Shown: positions 54,808-63,907 of the stretch, piece after piece
How the letters are laid out: each line of letters begins with the position of its first letter
Numbering within the stretch: the first letter of the stretch is position 1
Source: JBNJDJ01 sp051744845
Lineage (GTDB): Bacteria; Bacillota; Clostridia; Peptostreptococcales; Acidaminobacteraceae
Length of the DNA: 64,000 nt
Reading direction: 5' to 3'
Assembly (NCBI GenBank): GCA_051744845.1
Contig: JBNJDJ010000001.1
Location: 111,096-175,095 of the forward strand
Notes under the pieces: model-generated
The model's input: only the letters and a program-made list of their open reading frames with translations
Told to the model about the DNA's origin: nothing
Databases searched by the model: none
Position numbers and translations under genes: made by a program

Positions 54808-55698
54808 TTGTTTACTTCCCAAAAATTAGACAAAGTATATAAGAAAGCTAAAAAAATGAAGTTTGATAATGATTCTAAGCTTGTATTTATGAGTGATGCT
54901 CATAGAGGAGATAATAGTTTATCTGATGACTTTGCTCATAATCAAAATATATATTATTATGCTTTAAATTATTATTATAATAATGACTATACTTATATAG
55001 AAGCAGGAGATGGAGATGAGTTATGGGAACATAGAAAATTTAAACATTTAATTCATGCTCATAAAGATGTATATTGTTTATTAAAAAAAATGTATGAAAA
55101 TGATCAATTTATTATGCTTTATGGTAATCACAATATGTTTTTTAAACATGAATATTTTGTTAAGAAAAATTTATATAAATATTATGATGAATATGATGAA
55201 ACTGTAAAAGACCTATTTAAAGGAATCAAAGTTCATGAAGCATTATTATTGCAACATGAAAAGACTAAAAAAGAAATCTTAGTTACCCATGGACATCAAG
55301 GAGATTTAATGAATGATGAGATCTGGGGATTTATGATGTTTCTGAGTAGATATATTTGGAGATTTTTAAATATTATTGGTTTTAAGAATCCAGCAAGTCC
55401 TTCTAAAAATAGACATAAACGTCATAAAATCGAAAAAAATTATTCCGATTGGATTAAAAATAATGAAAAGATGATGATAATAGGTCACACCCATCGTCCT
55501 AAGTTTCCTAAAAAAGGAGATCCATCATATTTTAATTGTGGATGTGGTGTACATCCTAGAAGTATCTTTGCTATAGAGATAAATAAAGGTAAGATTGCTT
55601 TAGTGGATTGGAAAGTTAGACCAAATAAAAAAGGGACCTTAAATATTACAAAAAAATATTTAAAAGGCCCAGAATTATTAGATGAATATATGTATTAA
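54808..55698 (+). CDS. Calcineurin-like metallophosphoesterase
   Basis: A 296-residue cytoplasmic phosphoesterase. The five metal-binding blocks are visible: MSDAHRGD, EAGDGDELWE, MLYGNHNMFF, VTHGHQGDLM and IIGHTHRPKFP. GNHN replaces the usual GNHD. One hydrophobic stretch (about residues 170-190; WGFMMFLSRYIWRFLNIIGF) might touch the membrane. Start TTG 54808 follows GTGAGGTG. It pairs with the phospholipase C-like gene upstream and converges on bactofilin. Related proteins hydrolyse UDP-diacylglucosamine or cyclic nucleotides, but I cannot assign the substrate. Confidence 0.88.
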   Translation: MFTSQKLDKVYKKAKKMKFDNDSKLVFMSDAHRGDNSLSDDFAHNQNIYYYALNYYYNNDYTYIEAGDGDELWEHRKFKHLIHAHKDVYCLLKKMYENDQFIMLYGNHNMFFKHEYFVKKNLYKYYDEYDETVKDLFKGIKVHEALLLQHEKTKKEILVTHGHQGDLMNDEIWGFMMFLSRYIWRFLNIIGFKNPASPSKNRHKRHKIEKNYSDWIKNNEKMMIIGHTHRPKFPKKGDPSYFNCGCGVHPRSIFAIEINKGKIALVDWKVRPNKKGTLNITKKYLKGPELLDEYMY

Positions 55699-55702
55699 AT
55701 AT

Positions 55703-55737
55703 AAGAGACTATTATTTTTCAATGGTCTCTTTTTTTG
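55703..55737. terminator. Terminator between the metallophosphoesterase and bactofilin genes
   Basis: AAGAGACTATT (55703-55713) pairs with AATGGTCTCTT (55721-55731) with one G-U pair, followed by T to 55737. It overlaps the last codons of the bactofilin gene. Confidence 0.8.
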
Positions 55738-56134
55738 ATTCTTTATTTACTTCTTCTTTTAATTTCTTTAATTTTTTATTTGAGTCTTTTGTATTTATAT
55801 CACATTGTCCTTTAAAAGTTCCACCTTTTTCAATTGCAAAACTTGAAACTAAAATATCTCCTTCTAAATTTCCAGTTTGAGTAATTTTTAAACTTTCAGC
55901 TGTTTTAATATTTCCATTTACATTTCCACCAATAATAAGTGATTTAGATGTAATATTTCCTTCTATAATAGAGTCTTGTCCTAAAATTATTTTTCCATTA
56001 GATTTTAGATTACCATTAACTTTTCCCTCAATTTTCATATTCCCTTTTGCAGAAATATCACCATCAAAAGTAGTTTCATTACCTATGATAACATCAAAAC
56101 TATTATTTGAGTCTTTTTTAAACTTTTCTAACAT
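55712..56134 (-). CDS. Bactofilin (polymer-forming cytoskeletal protein)
   Basis: A 140-residue protein with the repetitive beta-helix core of bactofilins: VIGNETTFDGDISAKGNMKIEG, GNLKSNGKIILGQDSIIEGNI and VNGNIKTAESLKITQTGNLEGDI repeat every 16-18 residues. It has short disordered tails (Lys/Glu-rich C-terminus) and no membrane helix. It lies eight bases after the M23 peptidase gene. Bactofilin-LytM pairs control local wall synthesis and cell shape in other bacteria; the same is inferred here. Confidence 0.93.
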   Translation of the reverse strand: MLEKFKKDSNNSFDVIIGNETTFDGDISAKGNMKIEGKVNGNLKSNGKIILGQDSIIEGNITSKSLIIGGNVNGNIKTAESLKITQTGNLEGDILVSSFAIEKGGTFKGQCDINTKDSNKKLKKLKEEVNKESKKETIEK

Positions 56135-56142
56135 AAAACCTC

Positions 56143-57105
56143 CTAATTAAAATCTACTAATTTTCTTGGATTAATTGGTTTATTGTTCTTTTGTATTTCA
56201 AAATGCACATGTGGTCCTGTAGATCTACCTGTATTACCAACTTTTGCAATTATTTGTCCTTTTTTAACTTGAGAACCTTCTTTTACTAAATTTTCAGAAT
56301 TGTGAGCATATATTGTTTTATATCCAAAACCATGTGAAATAATTATAACATTTCCATATGAGCCATCATAGCCACTAAATATTATGACTCCTGCACCAGC
56401 AGCTTTTATTGGATTTCCTAAATCTGTATCAATATCAACTCCTGTATGTTCTCCCCAAGATTTTAAAATAGGATGTTTTCTATAACCAAAATCTGATGTT
56501 ATTTTACCTTTAGTAGGCAATAAGTCAGGTTTACATTCAATAAACTCTATTTTTTCCTCAAATTTAGCAATTAAGTTATCATATTTTTCAATATCATCTT
56601 TGATTAATTTGTAAAAATCATTATAACTAGAAGTCTTATTTTCTCTTAAAGACCTTTTTTCATTAGGTAAAGCTCTAGAAGTTGGAACAGATAAATTAAA
56701 GTTATTGTTTGTATTAAATTCAGTCATTAAATATGTAAACTCTTTTTCTAATGTTTTTAATTCATCAATTTTTTTAGCATATTCATTTTTATTTTTTTCT
56801 AATTTTTCATTCAAGCTAACAATTTTATTGTTTTTTTCTTTTAATTTTTCATTTAAATTAGAAGCTTGTATCTTATATTTATCTATTTTTTGATAAGCGT
56901 TTGTTAGTTTTTTTTCAATTTTTGCATTTTTGTTTGATAAGAAAAAACTATTATAAGATGTGAAAAGTATATATATTATTGAAATAGTAAATAAAAAACT
57001 AAATAAAAATTTGTTTATAGTTATCTGTTTAGAATTTTTTGATGAATTAGGTAAAAATAAAAAAGTGATATTTTCCTTAAATAAATTGGTGATTTTATTT
57101 TTCAT
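56143..57105 (-). CDS. Membrane-anchored M23 (LytM) endopeptidase-like protein
   Basis: Wall hydrolase-like protein of 320 residues: one membrane helix (about 28-50), an extracytoplasmic coiled coil (about 60-125) and a C-terminal LytM domain (about 200-318). Zinc ligands are complete: HTGVDID (H-x-x-x-D) and HVHFEI (H-x-H), within GKITSDFGYRKHPI, so it may be active, unlike EnvC-type regulators. ATG (minus strand, 57105) lies after AAGGAGT. It forms an operon with bactofilin, which may localise it. Confidence 0.94.
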   Translation of the reverse strand: MKNKITNLFKENITFLFLPNSSKNSKQITINKFLFSFLFTISIIYILFTSYNSFFLSNKNAKIEKKLTNAYQKIDKYKIQASNLNEKLKEKNNKIVSLNEKLEKNKNEYAKKIDELKTLEKEFTYLMTEFNTNNNFNLSVPTSRALPNEKRSLRENKTSSYNDFYKLIKDDIEKYDNLIAKFEEKIEFIECKPDLLPTKGKITSDFGYRKHPILKSWGEHTGVDIDTDLGNPIKAAGAGVIIFSGYDGSYGNVIIISHGFGYKTIYAHNSENLVKEGSQVKKGQIIAKVGNTGRSTGPHVHFEIQKNNKPINPRKLVDFN

Positions 57106-57164
57106 TTAATACTCCTTAATTATTAAACTATATATACTAATTTTATGAGCTTGACATCAAAGTC

Positions 57165-57193
57165 ATAATATCACATTTTTAAATGATTTTCAA
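57165..57193 (-). promoter_or_regulatory. Promoter of the M23-bactofilin operon
   Basis: On the minus strand TTGAAA (57193-57188) and TATTAT (57170-57165) are 17 bases apart, with an extended TG. Confidence 0.65.
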
Positions 57194-57310
57194 TTGTTAA
57201 TAATGATATTACTTGCTCTTTTTTGATTTTTTTGATTTAATGTATAATAAGAAGGATATTAATAATAACAAGTATCAATTTATATAAATTTTTGAAAATT
57301 AGGAGGAAGT

Positions 57311-58315
57311 ATGGCAATTACAATCAAAGATGTGGCTAAAAAAGCAAATGTTTCGATTTCTACTGTATCTCGTGTTATTAATAAATCTAAACCTGTAAGT
57401 GATGAAATACGTGAAAGGGTAGAAGAAGTGATTAAAGAGTTAAATTATGAACCTAATCCTATTGCAAGATCTTTAGTTATGAAAAAAACTAATTTGATAG
57501 GTGTTATTGTTCCAGATATATCATCTTTTTTTATTGGAGAAGTTTTAAATGCTATTGAGCAAATAGCAAAAGTATATGATTATGACATTATACTTTGTAA
57601 TTCTTACGGAGAAAGAAAACAAGAATTAAAATATTTGAATTTATTAAAAAATAAGCATGTTGAAGGTTTAATATTTATTTCTTATAAAATTGAAAAAGAA
57701 CACAAAGAATTTATTAAAAACGCTGATTTTCCTGTAGCACTAATTAATAGATACTTAAAAGATTTAGATACAATAAGTGTATCAATTGATCATGAAAAAG
57801 CTTGTTATTCAATGACTAAATATTTAATTGAAACTGGAAGTAAAGATATTGCATTAATTAGAAGTGGGTATTCAGATGATTTATTTATAAATGAGCAACT
57901 TATTGGTTATAAAAAAGCTTTAAAAGATTCAAAAATTGATTATGATGAAACAAGAGTATACGACGGTGTACATAAAATTGATGAAGCCTATGAGTTAGTT
58001 GAAGAAATGATTAATCAAGATAATATGCCAGAAGCTATTTTTGCAACAACTGATAATACTGCTATTGCTGCTATTAATTGTTTGTTAGATAATGGGTATA
58101 AAATTCCTGAAGATATTCAAGTTGTAGGTTTTTATGATTCAAAAATTGCTAATTTATTTAGACCAAAGTTAACGACTATTCATCAACCAATTTTTGATCT
58201 AGGTTCTGTTGCAACAAGGATGCTTATTAAGAAAATAAATGAAGAAATGGAAGATGATGATAAAAATATTCAAATAATGCCATATGACTTAATTAAAAGA
58301 GAAAGTTCTAGATAA
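57311..58315 (+). CDS. LacI/GalR family transcriptional regulator
   Basis: A 334-residue repressor. The N-terminal helix-turn-helix is complete (TIKDVAKKANVSISTVSRVIN), followed by the hinge EPNPIARSLVMKKT. The effector domain has a periplasmic-binding-protein fold with GVIVPDISSFFIGEV, IATTDNTAIAA-like FATTDNTAIAA, and TTIHQPIFDLG. The DNA-binding helix resembles CcpA/RegA-type regulators, but the effector cannot be read from sequence. AGGAGG precedes ATG 57311. It is not beside a sugar operon, which favours a global or distal role. Confidence 0.93.
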   Translation: MAITIKDVAKKANVSISTVSRVINKSKPVSDEIRERVEEVIKELNYEPNPIARSLVMKKTNLIGVIVPDISSFFIGEVLNAIEQIAKVYDYDIILCNSYGERKQELKYLNLLKNKHVEGLIFISYKIEKEHKEFIKNADFPVALINRYLKDLDTISVSIDHEKACYSMTKYLIETGSKDIALIRSGYSDDLFINEQLIGYKKALKDSKIDYDETRVYDGVHKIDEAYELVEEMINQDNMPEAIFATTDNTAIAAINCLLDNGYKIPEDIQVVGFYDSKIANLFRPKLTTIHQPIFDLGSVATRMLIKKINEEMEDDDKNIQIMPYDLIKRESSR

Positions 58316-58340
58316 AAGCTATACTTTATAGCTTTTATTT
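58312..58340 (+). terminator. Hairpin after the LacI-family gene
   Basis: ATAAAAGCTATA pairs with TATAGCTTTTAT across a three-base loop. The T-tract is short, and the hairpin contains the stop codon. Confidence 0.6.
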
Positions 58341-58356
58341 ATTTTAAAGGAGAGAT

Positions 58357-60162
58357 ATGTTAGAAAATAAATTTTTACCAACGACTAAAAAAGAAAAAGA
58401 AAAATTAAATTGGGATAAATTGGATTTTATACTTATTAGTGCTGATGCTTATGTTGATCATCCTAGTTTTGGGCATGCAATAATATCGAGAGTATTAGTC
58501 AATGCAGGATTTAAAGTAGGTATTATTGATCAACCGGATTGGACTAATCAAAAAGATTTTAAGAGATTAGGAAAACCTAAATATGGATTTATTATTTCTG
58601 CAGGAAATTTAGATTCAATGGTGAATATATATACTGTTAATAAAATCCCAAGAAAAAAAGATAATTATTCACCTGGAGGTAAGAATAATAAGAGACCAAA
58701 ACGACCTTCAATTGTATATTCAAATATGATAAAAAATGTTTTTCCAAATTCAAATATTATAATAGGAGGAATAGGCCCTAGTTTAAGGAGATTTGCTCAT
58801 TACGACTATTGGAGTGATAAAGTAAGGCACTCTATTTTATTTGATTCTGGAGCTGATTTATTAATCTATGGAATGGGTGAAAAGCCAATTTTAGAAATTG
58901 CTAATAATCTTAAAAATGGTTTAGATATTGAATATATTAATCATATACCTGGAACATGTTATGCTAAGTCTAGTTTAGATAATATATCGGATTTTGTAAA
59001 ACTTCCTAGTTTTAAAAAAGTTTCTAATAGTAAAAAAGAGTATGCTAAAGCTTTTAAACTATATATGGATAATCAAGACCCTATTAGAGGAAAAGTCTTA
59101 GTACAGAAACATTTAAAAAGATATATTATCCAAAATCCACCTCAAATGGTTTTAAATCAAGATGAATTAGATTGGATTTATGGTCTTCCTTATCAAAGAA
59201 ATTATCATCCTAAATATGAAAAATACGGTGGAATACCTGCATTAAATGAGGTTAAATTTAGTATTACAAGTGAGAGAGGTTGTTATGGAAACTGCTCATA
59301 TTGTTCACTTACATTTCATCAAGGACGTATTGTACAAAGTCGTTCTCATAAATCTATTATTAAAGAAGCAAAAAAAATTATTAAATCAAAAGATTTTAAA
59401 GGTTATATACACGATGTAGGTGGTCCAACAGCAAATTTCAGAAAACCTGCATGCCAAAAACAATTAAAAGATGGTGTATGTAAAGATAAAGAGTGTTTAT
59501 ATCCTAATGTATGTTCTCAAATTGATGTAGATCATTCTGATTATTTAAAGCTTTTAAAAAAATTAAGAAATTTAGAAAAAGTTAAAAAAGTATTTATTAG
59601 ATCAGGTATTAGATATGATTATTTGATGGCTGATGATTCAGATGAATTTTTTTATGAACTTTGTGAAAATCACGTATCAGGTCAATTAAAAGTAGCCCCA
59701 GAACATATTTCAGAAAAAGTTTTATATTATATGAATAAACCTTCAGGAAAATTATATGATAAGTTTTCAGAAAAATTTTACAAGATAAATAAAGAAATTA
59801 ATAAAGAACAATATCTTATCCCTTATCTTATTTCATCACATCCTGGATCAACTTTGAAAGATGCACTTGAGCTTGCAATATATTTAAATAATAAAAATTT
59901 ACAGCCTGAACAAGTACAAGATTTTTATCCAACTCCAGGAACTTTATCTACTTGTATGTATTATACTGAAATTGATCCTAGAAAAATGGAAAAAGTTTTC
60001 GTGGCTAAGTCATTAAGTGAAAAGAAAATGCAAAGAGCCTTATTACAATTTCGTTATAAAAATAATTATGAGTTAGTATATAAAGCCTTAGTAAGGTTGA
60101 AAAGAAAGGATTTAATAGGGTTTAGCAAAAAAGCATTAATTCCTCCTAAAAAGAATGGATAA
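58357..60162 (+). CDS. ygiQ: YgiQ family radical SAM protein
   Basis: A 601-residue radical SAM enzyme of unknown reaction. The N-terminal cobalamin-binding-like region ([21 protein letters not shown]) begins the family signature, the 4Fe-4S motif is CYGNCSYC in [20 protein letters not shown], and [15 protein letters not shown] and [19 protein letters not shown] follow. Additional cysteines ([11 protein letters not shown]) form a second cluster candidate. AAGGAGAGA precedes ATG 58357, a site complementary to the C-rich loop of the candidate sRNA. Confidence 0.95.
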   Translation: MLENKFLPTTKKEKEKLNWDKLDFILISADAYVDHPSFGHAIISRVLVNAGFKVGIIDQPDWTNQKDFKRLGKPKYGFIISAGNLDSMVNIYTVNKIPRKKDNYSPGGKNNKRPKRPSIVYSNMIKNVFPNSNIIIGGIGPSLRRFAHYDYWSDKVRHSILFDSGADLLIYGMGEKPILEIANNLKNGLDIEYINHIPGTCYAKSSLDNISDFVKLPSFKKVSNSKKEYAKAFKLYMDNQDPIRGKVLVQKHLKRYIIQNPPQMVLNQDELDWIYGLPYQRNYHPKYEKYGGIPALNEVKFSITSERGCYGNCSYCSLTFHQGRIVQSRSHKSIIKEAKKIIKSKDFKGYIHDVGGPTANFRKPACQKQLKDGVCKDKECLYPNVCSQIDVDHSDYLKLLKKLRNLEKVKKVFIRSGIRYDYLMADDSDEFFYELCENHVSGQLKVAPEHISEKVLYYMNKPSGKLYDKFSEKFYKINKEINKEQYLIPYLISSHPGSTLKDALELAIYLNNKNLQPEQVQDFYPTPGTLSTCMYYTEIDPRKMEKVFVAKSLSEKKMQRALLQFRYKNNYELVYKALVRLKRKDLIGFSKKALIPPKKNG

Positions 60163-60228
60163 AAATTATATTGAATTTTAAGATGAATTATGAAAAAATA
60201 TAACTAAGTAATAATAAAAGGGGGATTT

Positions 60229-61773
60229 ATGGAAAAAATTATAATTGATGGTAAAAGTTTAACAATTGATAAAGTGATGGAAGTAGCAAGATTTGGCAAA
60301 AAAATAAAAATTGCTGATTCTTCAATAAAAGATGTTAAAGACTCTAGAAAAATTGTAGATGAGTTTGTAGAAAATGGAGATGTAGTTTATGGGATAACAA
60401 CTGGATTTGGAAAATTTTCAGATGTAACTATTGATAAAGATGAAACATCTCAATTACAAGAAAATTTAATTATGTCTCATGCATGTGGTGTTGGTAAAGC
60501 TTTTGATGAAGAAGTTACAAAAGCTATTATGATTTTAAGAATCAATAATTTAGCTAAAGGTTATTCAGGTGTTAGGCTAAAAACTTTAAATACATTAGTT
60601 CAAATGGTTAACAAAGATGTATGCCCTATAATACCTGAAAAAGGATCATTAGGTGCAAGTGGAGATTTAGCTCCTTTAGCTCATATGGTTTTAGTAATGT
60701 TAGGTAAAGGAGAGGCTTTATACAAAAATGAGAGAATGAGCGGTAAAAAAGCTATGGAAATGGCGGGTATTGAGACTATTGAATTAACATCAAAAGAAGG
60801 TCTAGCTTTAATAAATGGTACACAAGTAATGACAGGTATAGGAGTTATTACTATGTATGATGCTAAAAATGTTTTAAAGTTAGCAGATATTTCAGCTAGT
60901 CTAACTATTGAAGGATTAAATGGTATTACAGATGCATTTAATGATAAAATTCATCAAGTAAGACCTCATAATGGTCAAATTTCTACAGCTAAAAACTTGT
61001 TAAATATTTTAAAAGAAAGTGAAAGAACAACTAAGCAAGGAGAAATTAGAGTTCAAGATGCATATACATTAAGATGTATTCCACAAATACACGGAGCAAG
61101 TAAAGATGCGTATGATTATGTAGAAGAAAAAATGAATATAGAGATGAATTCAGTTACAGATAATCCAATAATTTTTAAAGATACAAAAGAAGTTTTTTCA
61201 GGTGGAAATTTTCACGGTCAACCTATGGCTTTATCATTTGATTTTTTAAAGATTGCTTTATCTGAAATTGCCAATTCATGTGAAAGAAGAATTGAAAGAT
61301 TAGTAAATCCTCAATTAAGTAATTTACCAGCTTTTTTAACTAAAGAAGGTGGTTTAAATTCTGGATTTATGATTACACAATATTCAGCAGCATCTTTAGT
61401 AAGTGAAAATAAAGTTTTATCTCATCCGGCAAGTGTAGATTCGATTTCATCTTCAGCTAATCAAGAAGATCACGTATCAATGGGAACAATTGCATCGCGT
61501 CAAGCTAAAGAAATTTTAGAAAATGTAAAAAATGTATTATCTATTGAGTTATTAGCTTCTTGTCAAGCAATAGACTTTGAAAAAAAATCAAAATTAGGCT
61601 TAGGAACAAATGTAGCTTATGATATAATAAGAAGAGAAGTAAAAACTTTAGATAAAGATAGAGAAATGTATGTAGATATGAAAAAAATTATGAGTTTAAT
61701 TAATTCAAATGAGATTGTTGATGAAATTGAAAGAAAAATTGGTAGTTTAGAATGGAAAGGAAAAAGTTGTTAG
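60229..61773 (+). CDS. hutH: Histidine ammonia-lyase
   Basis: Converts histidine to urocanate and ammonia. The MIO cofactor forms from Ala143-Ser144-Gly145 in GSLGASGDLAPL, which is intact. YGITTGFGKFSD, NGTQVMTG and QEDHVSMGTIASRQA are also diagnostic. The length of 514 residues is normal. AAAGGGGG precedes ATG 60229. urocanase and imidazolonepropionase genes are not beside it. The gene runs into a DUF896 gene. Confidence 0.97.
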   Translation: MEKIIIDGKSLTIDKVMEVARFGKKIKIADSSIKDVKDSRKIVDEFVENGDVVYGITTGFGKFSDVTIDKDETSQLQENLIMSHACGVGKAFDEEVTKAIMILRINNLAKGYSGVRLKTLNTLVQMVNKDVCPIIPEKGSLGASGDLAPLAHMVLVMLGKGEALYKNERMSGKKAMEMAGIETIELTSKEGLALINGTQVMTGIGVITMYDAKNVLKLADISASLTIEGLNGITDAFNDKIHQVRPHNGQISTAKNLLNILKESERTTKQGEIRVQDAYTLRCIPQIHGASKDAYDYVEEKMNIEMNSVTDNPIIFKDTKEVFSGGNFHGQPMALSFDFLKIALSEIANSCERRIERLVNPQLSNLPAFLTKEGGLNSGFMITQYSAASLVSENKVLSHPASVDSISSSANQEDHVSMGTIASRQAKEILENVKNVLSIELLASCQAIDFEKKSKLGLGTNVAYDIIRREVKTLDKDREMYVDMKKIMSLINSNEIVDEIERKIGSLEWKGKSC

Positions 61774-61985
61774 ATAAAGAAGAAATAAATCGAATTAATT
61801 TTTTAGCAAAAAAGTCTAAAAAAGATGGTTTGAATGATAAGGAAAAAGAAGAACAAAAAAAATTAAGAAAAAAATATTTAAAAAGTTTTAGAAAATCTTT
61901 TAAAAAAAGATTAGATAATGTAAAAGTTGTTAAAGATAAAGAAACTTATGAAAAAATGATGAAAGAAAAAGAAGATAAAAAATAG
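61767..61985 (+). CDS. DUF896 (YnzC family) small protein
   Basis: A 72-residue, highly charged helical protein. LLDKEEINRINFLAKKSKKDG followed by EQKKLRKKYLKSFRKSFKKRL matches the YnzC/DUF896 family, found across Bacillota. TTG 61767, five bases after AAAGGA, gives the family N-terminus; ATG 61752 is an alternative, adding five residues and lying deeper in hutH. Function unknown. It overlaps hutH and lies eight bases before cheW. Confidence 0.88.
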   Translation: MLDKEEINRINFLAKKSKKDGLNDKEKEEQKKLRKKYLKSFRKSFKKRLDNVKVVKDKETYEKMMKEKEDKK

Positions 61986-61993
61986 GAGGAACT

Positions 61994-62446
61994 ATGGCTA
62001 TAAGTCAATTTGTTGTTTTTAAAATTTCTAATGAGTCTTTTGCACTAGATGTATCTAATATTGGTTCTATTAGTGGAATAAATGATATTACAAGTGCTCC
62101 TGATTCTCCTGATTATGTTGAAGGAGTTATGAATTTACGTGGAGATATAATACCAGTAATAAATTTAGCTAAGCGTTTTAATATTGATTCGGATGTTAAA
62201 ATTAAAGACAAAAGAGTAATTGTTATTGAAATAGAAAACAAGCTTTTTGGATTTTTGGTAGATGATGCATCTAAGGCTATACAAATTGATACTAAAGATA
62301 TAGCTGATACTCCTAGTTTAATCAAAGGAAATGATGGAGATTATATTGATGGAATATGTAAAGTAGACAACGATATATTGCTCTTAATTAATTTAGAAAA
62401 AGTACTTTCACATGAAGAAGTTGTTGAAATTAAATCGTTAGAGTAG
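61994..62446 (+). CDS. cheW: Chemotaxis adaptor CheW
   Basis: Couples chemoreceptors to CheA. The single 150-residue CheW domain shows FKISNESFALDVSNIGSI, VEGVMNLRGDIIPVINLAKRF and VKDKRVIVIE-like IKDKRVIVIEIENKLFGFLVD. AGGAGG precedes ATG 61994. cheA and other che genes are absent, so this is an orphan adaptor inside a metabolic operon. It could serve the receptor at 25032. Confidence 0.95.
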   Translation: MAISQFVVFKISNESFALDVSNIGSISGINDITSAPDSPDYVEGVMNLRGDIIPVINLAKRFNIDSDVKIKDKRVIVIEIENKLFGFLVDDASKAIQIDTKDIADTPSLIKGNDGDYIDGICKVDNDILLLINLEKVLSHEEVVEIKSLE

Positions 62447-62454
62447 GAGGATTT

Positions 62455-63855
62455 ATGTCTAAAAAAAATCATAAAGAAATACAGAAAAAATTAAAACATA
62501 AATTTAATAATGTTTGGGAAAAAACAGATATAAAAGATGAAGTATTTGATTTTGGAGAAGAATATAAAGAGTTTTTAGATAATTCTAAAACTGAAAGATT
62601 ATGTTTTAAAGAAATTTTAAAATATGCTAAAGAAAATGGATTTAAATCAATTGAAGAATTTGATAGATTAGAAACTGGAGATAAAGTTTATATTGTTAAT
62701 AAAGAAAAATCAATTATTATGTCTGTAATAGGAAAAAATGAAATAAAAGATGGACTTAATATTATTGGAAGTCATATTGATTCACCAAGACTAGATTTAA
62801 AGCCTAATCCATTATACGAAGATAGTAATTTATCGTTGATGAAAACTCATTATTATGGTGGAGTAAGAAAATATCAATGGACTACTATTCCTTTAGCTAT
62901 GCACGGTGTTTTAATAACAAAGGATAATAAAAAAATTTCAATATCTATTGGTGAAAAAGAAGATGAACCGGTTTTTTATATAACTGATTTATTACCTCAC
63001 TTAGCTAAAGATCAAAGAAAGAAAAAATTAAATGAAGCAATAACAGGGGAAGGTTTAAATTTAGTAGTAGGTTCAATTCCTCTTGGAGATAAAGAAATAG
63101 ATGAAAAAATAAAGTTTAATACTTTAAATATATTAAATGAAAAATATGGAATAAAAGAAAAAGATTTTTTATCTGCTGAAATAGAAGTAGTTCCAGCAGG
63201 AAAATCACGAGATGTAGGTTTTGATAGAGGCTTAATATCTGGATATGGACATGATGATAGAGTTTGTGCATTTGCTGAATTAAAAGCTATTTTAGATGTT
63301 AATAAACCTAAAAAAACAGCAATGGCTGTTTTTGTTGATAAAGAAGAAATTGGTTCTATGGGGAACACTGGAGCTAAATCAAAGTTTTTAAATGATACAA
63401 TTGCTACTATTATTGATTTAGAAACTGATTTTAATTATCTTAAATTAAGAAAAACTGTGTCAAATTCAAAAGTATTATCAGCTGATGTTGGTGCAGGATT
63501 TGATCCTACATATCCATCAGTTTCAGAAAAAAATAATACATCTAAATTAGGTAACGGTGTACAGTTAGTAAAATACACTGGATCTGGTGGTAAATATGGT
63601 TGTAATGATGCAAATGCAGAATTTTTAGGAAAAATAATAAATAAATTCGATGAAAATGATGTAATTTGGCAAGTAGGAGAGTTAGGTAAAGTTGACCAAG
63701 GTGGTGGCGGAACAATCGCTTTTGTTTTAGCAAATGAAGGAGCAGAAGTTATTGATTGTGGAGTTCCTGTTTTAGGAATGCACGCACCTTTTGAGTTGAT
63801 TTCAAAAGCGGATTTATATATGACATATAAAGCTTATAATGTATTTATGAAATAA
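62455..63855 (+). CDS. M18 family aminopeptidase
   Basis: Cytoplasmic zinc exopeptidase removing N-terminal residues. Metal and catalytic motifs: GSHIDSPRLDLKPNPLYED, GYGHDDRVCAFAEL, DKEEIGSMGNTGAKS and, near the C-terminus, GMHAPFELISKADL. The length of 466 residues fits the ApeA/LAP4-like group. AGGAGG precedes ATG 62455. It is the last gene of the hutH-DUF896-cheW-M18 run and is followed by a strong terminator. Confidence 0.95.
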   Translation: MSKKNHKEIQKKLKHKFNNVWEKTDIKDEVFDFGEEYKEFLDNSKTERLCFKEILKYAKENGFKSIEEFDRLETGDKVYIVNKEKSIIMSVIGKNEIKDGLNIIGSHIDSPRLDLKPNPLYEDSNLSLMKTHYYGGVRKYQWTTIPLAMHGVLITKDNKKISISIGEKEDEPVFYITDLLPHLAKDQRKKKLNEAITGEGLNLVVGSIPLGDKEIDEKIKFNTLNILNEKYGIKEKDFLSAEIEVVPAGKSRDVGFDRGLISGYGHDDRVCAFAELKAILDVNKPKKTAMAVFVDKEEIGSMGNTGAKSKFLNDTIATIIDLETDFNYLKLRKTVSNSKVLSADVGAGFDPTYPSVSEKNNTSKLGNGVQLVKYTGSGGKYGCNDANAEFLGKIINKFDENDVIWQVGELGKVDQGGGGTIAFVLANEGAEVIDCGVPVLGMHAPFELISKADLYMTYKAYNVFMK

Positions 63856-63864
63856 TAAGTAATC

Positions 63865-63907
63865 AAAAAGTGCTTATATTCAATCTAATGAATAAAGCAC
63901 TTTTTTT
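63865..63907. terminator. Terminator after the M18 gene
   Basis: AAAAAGTGCTT pairs with AAGCACTTTTT, and inside it TATTCA pairs with TGAATA, with one bulged A. T-tracts occur on both sides, serving the convergent genes. Confidence 0.88.
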
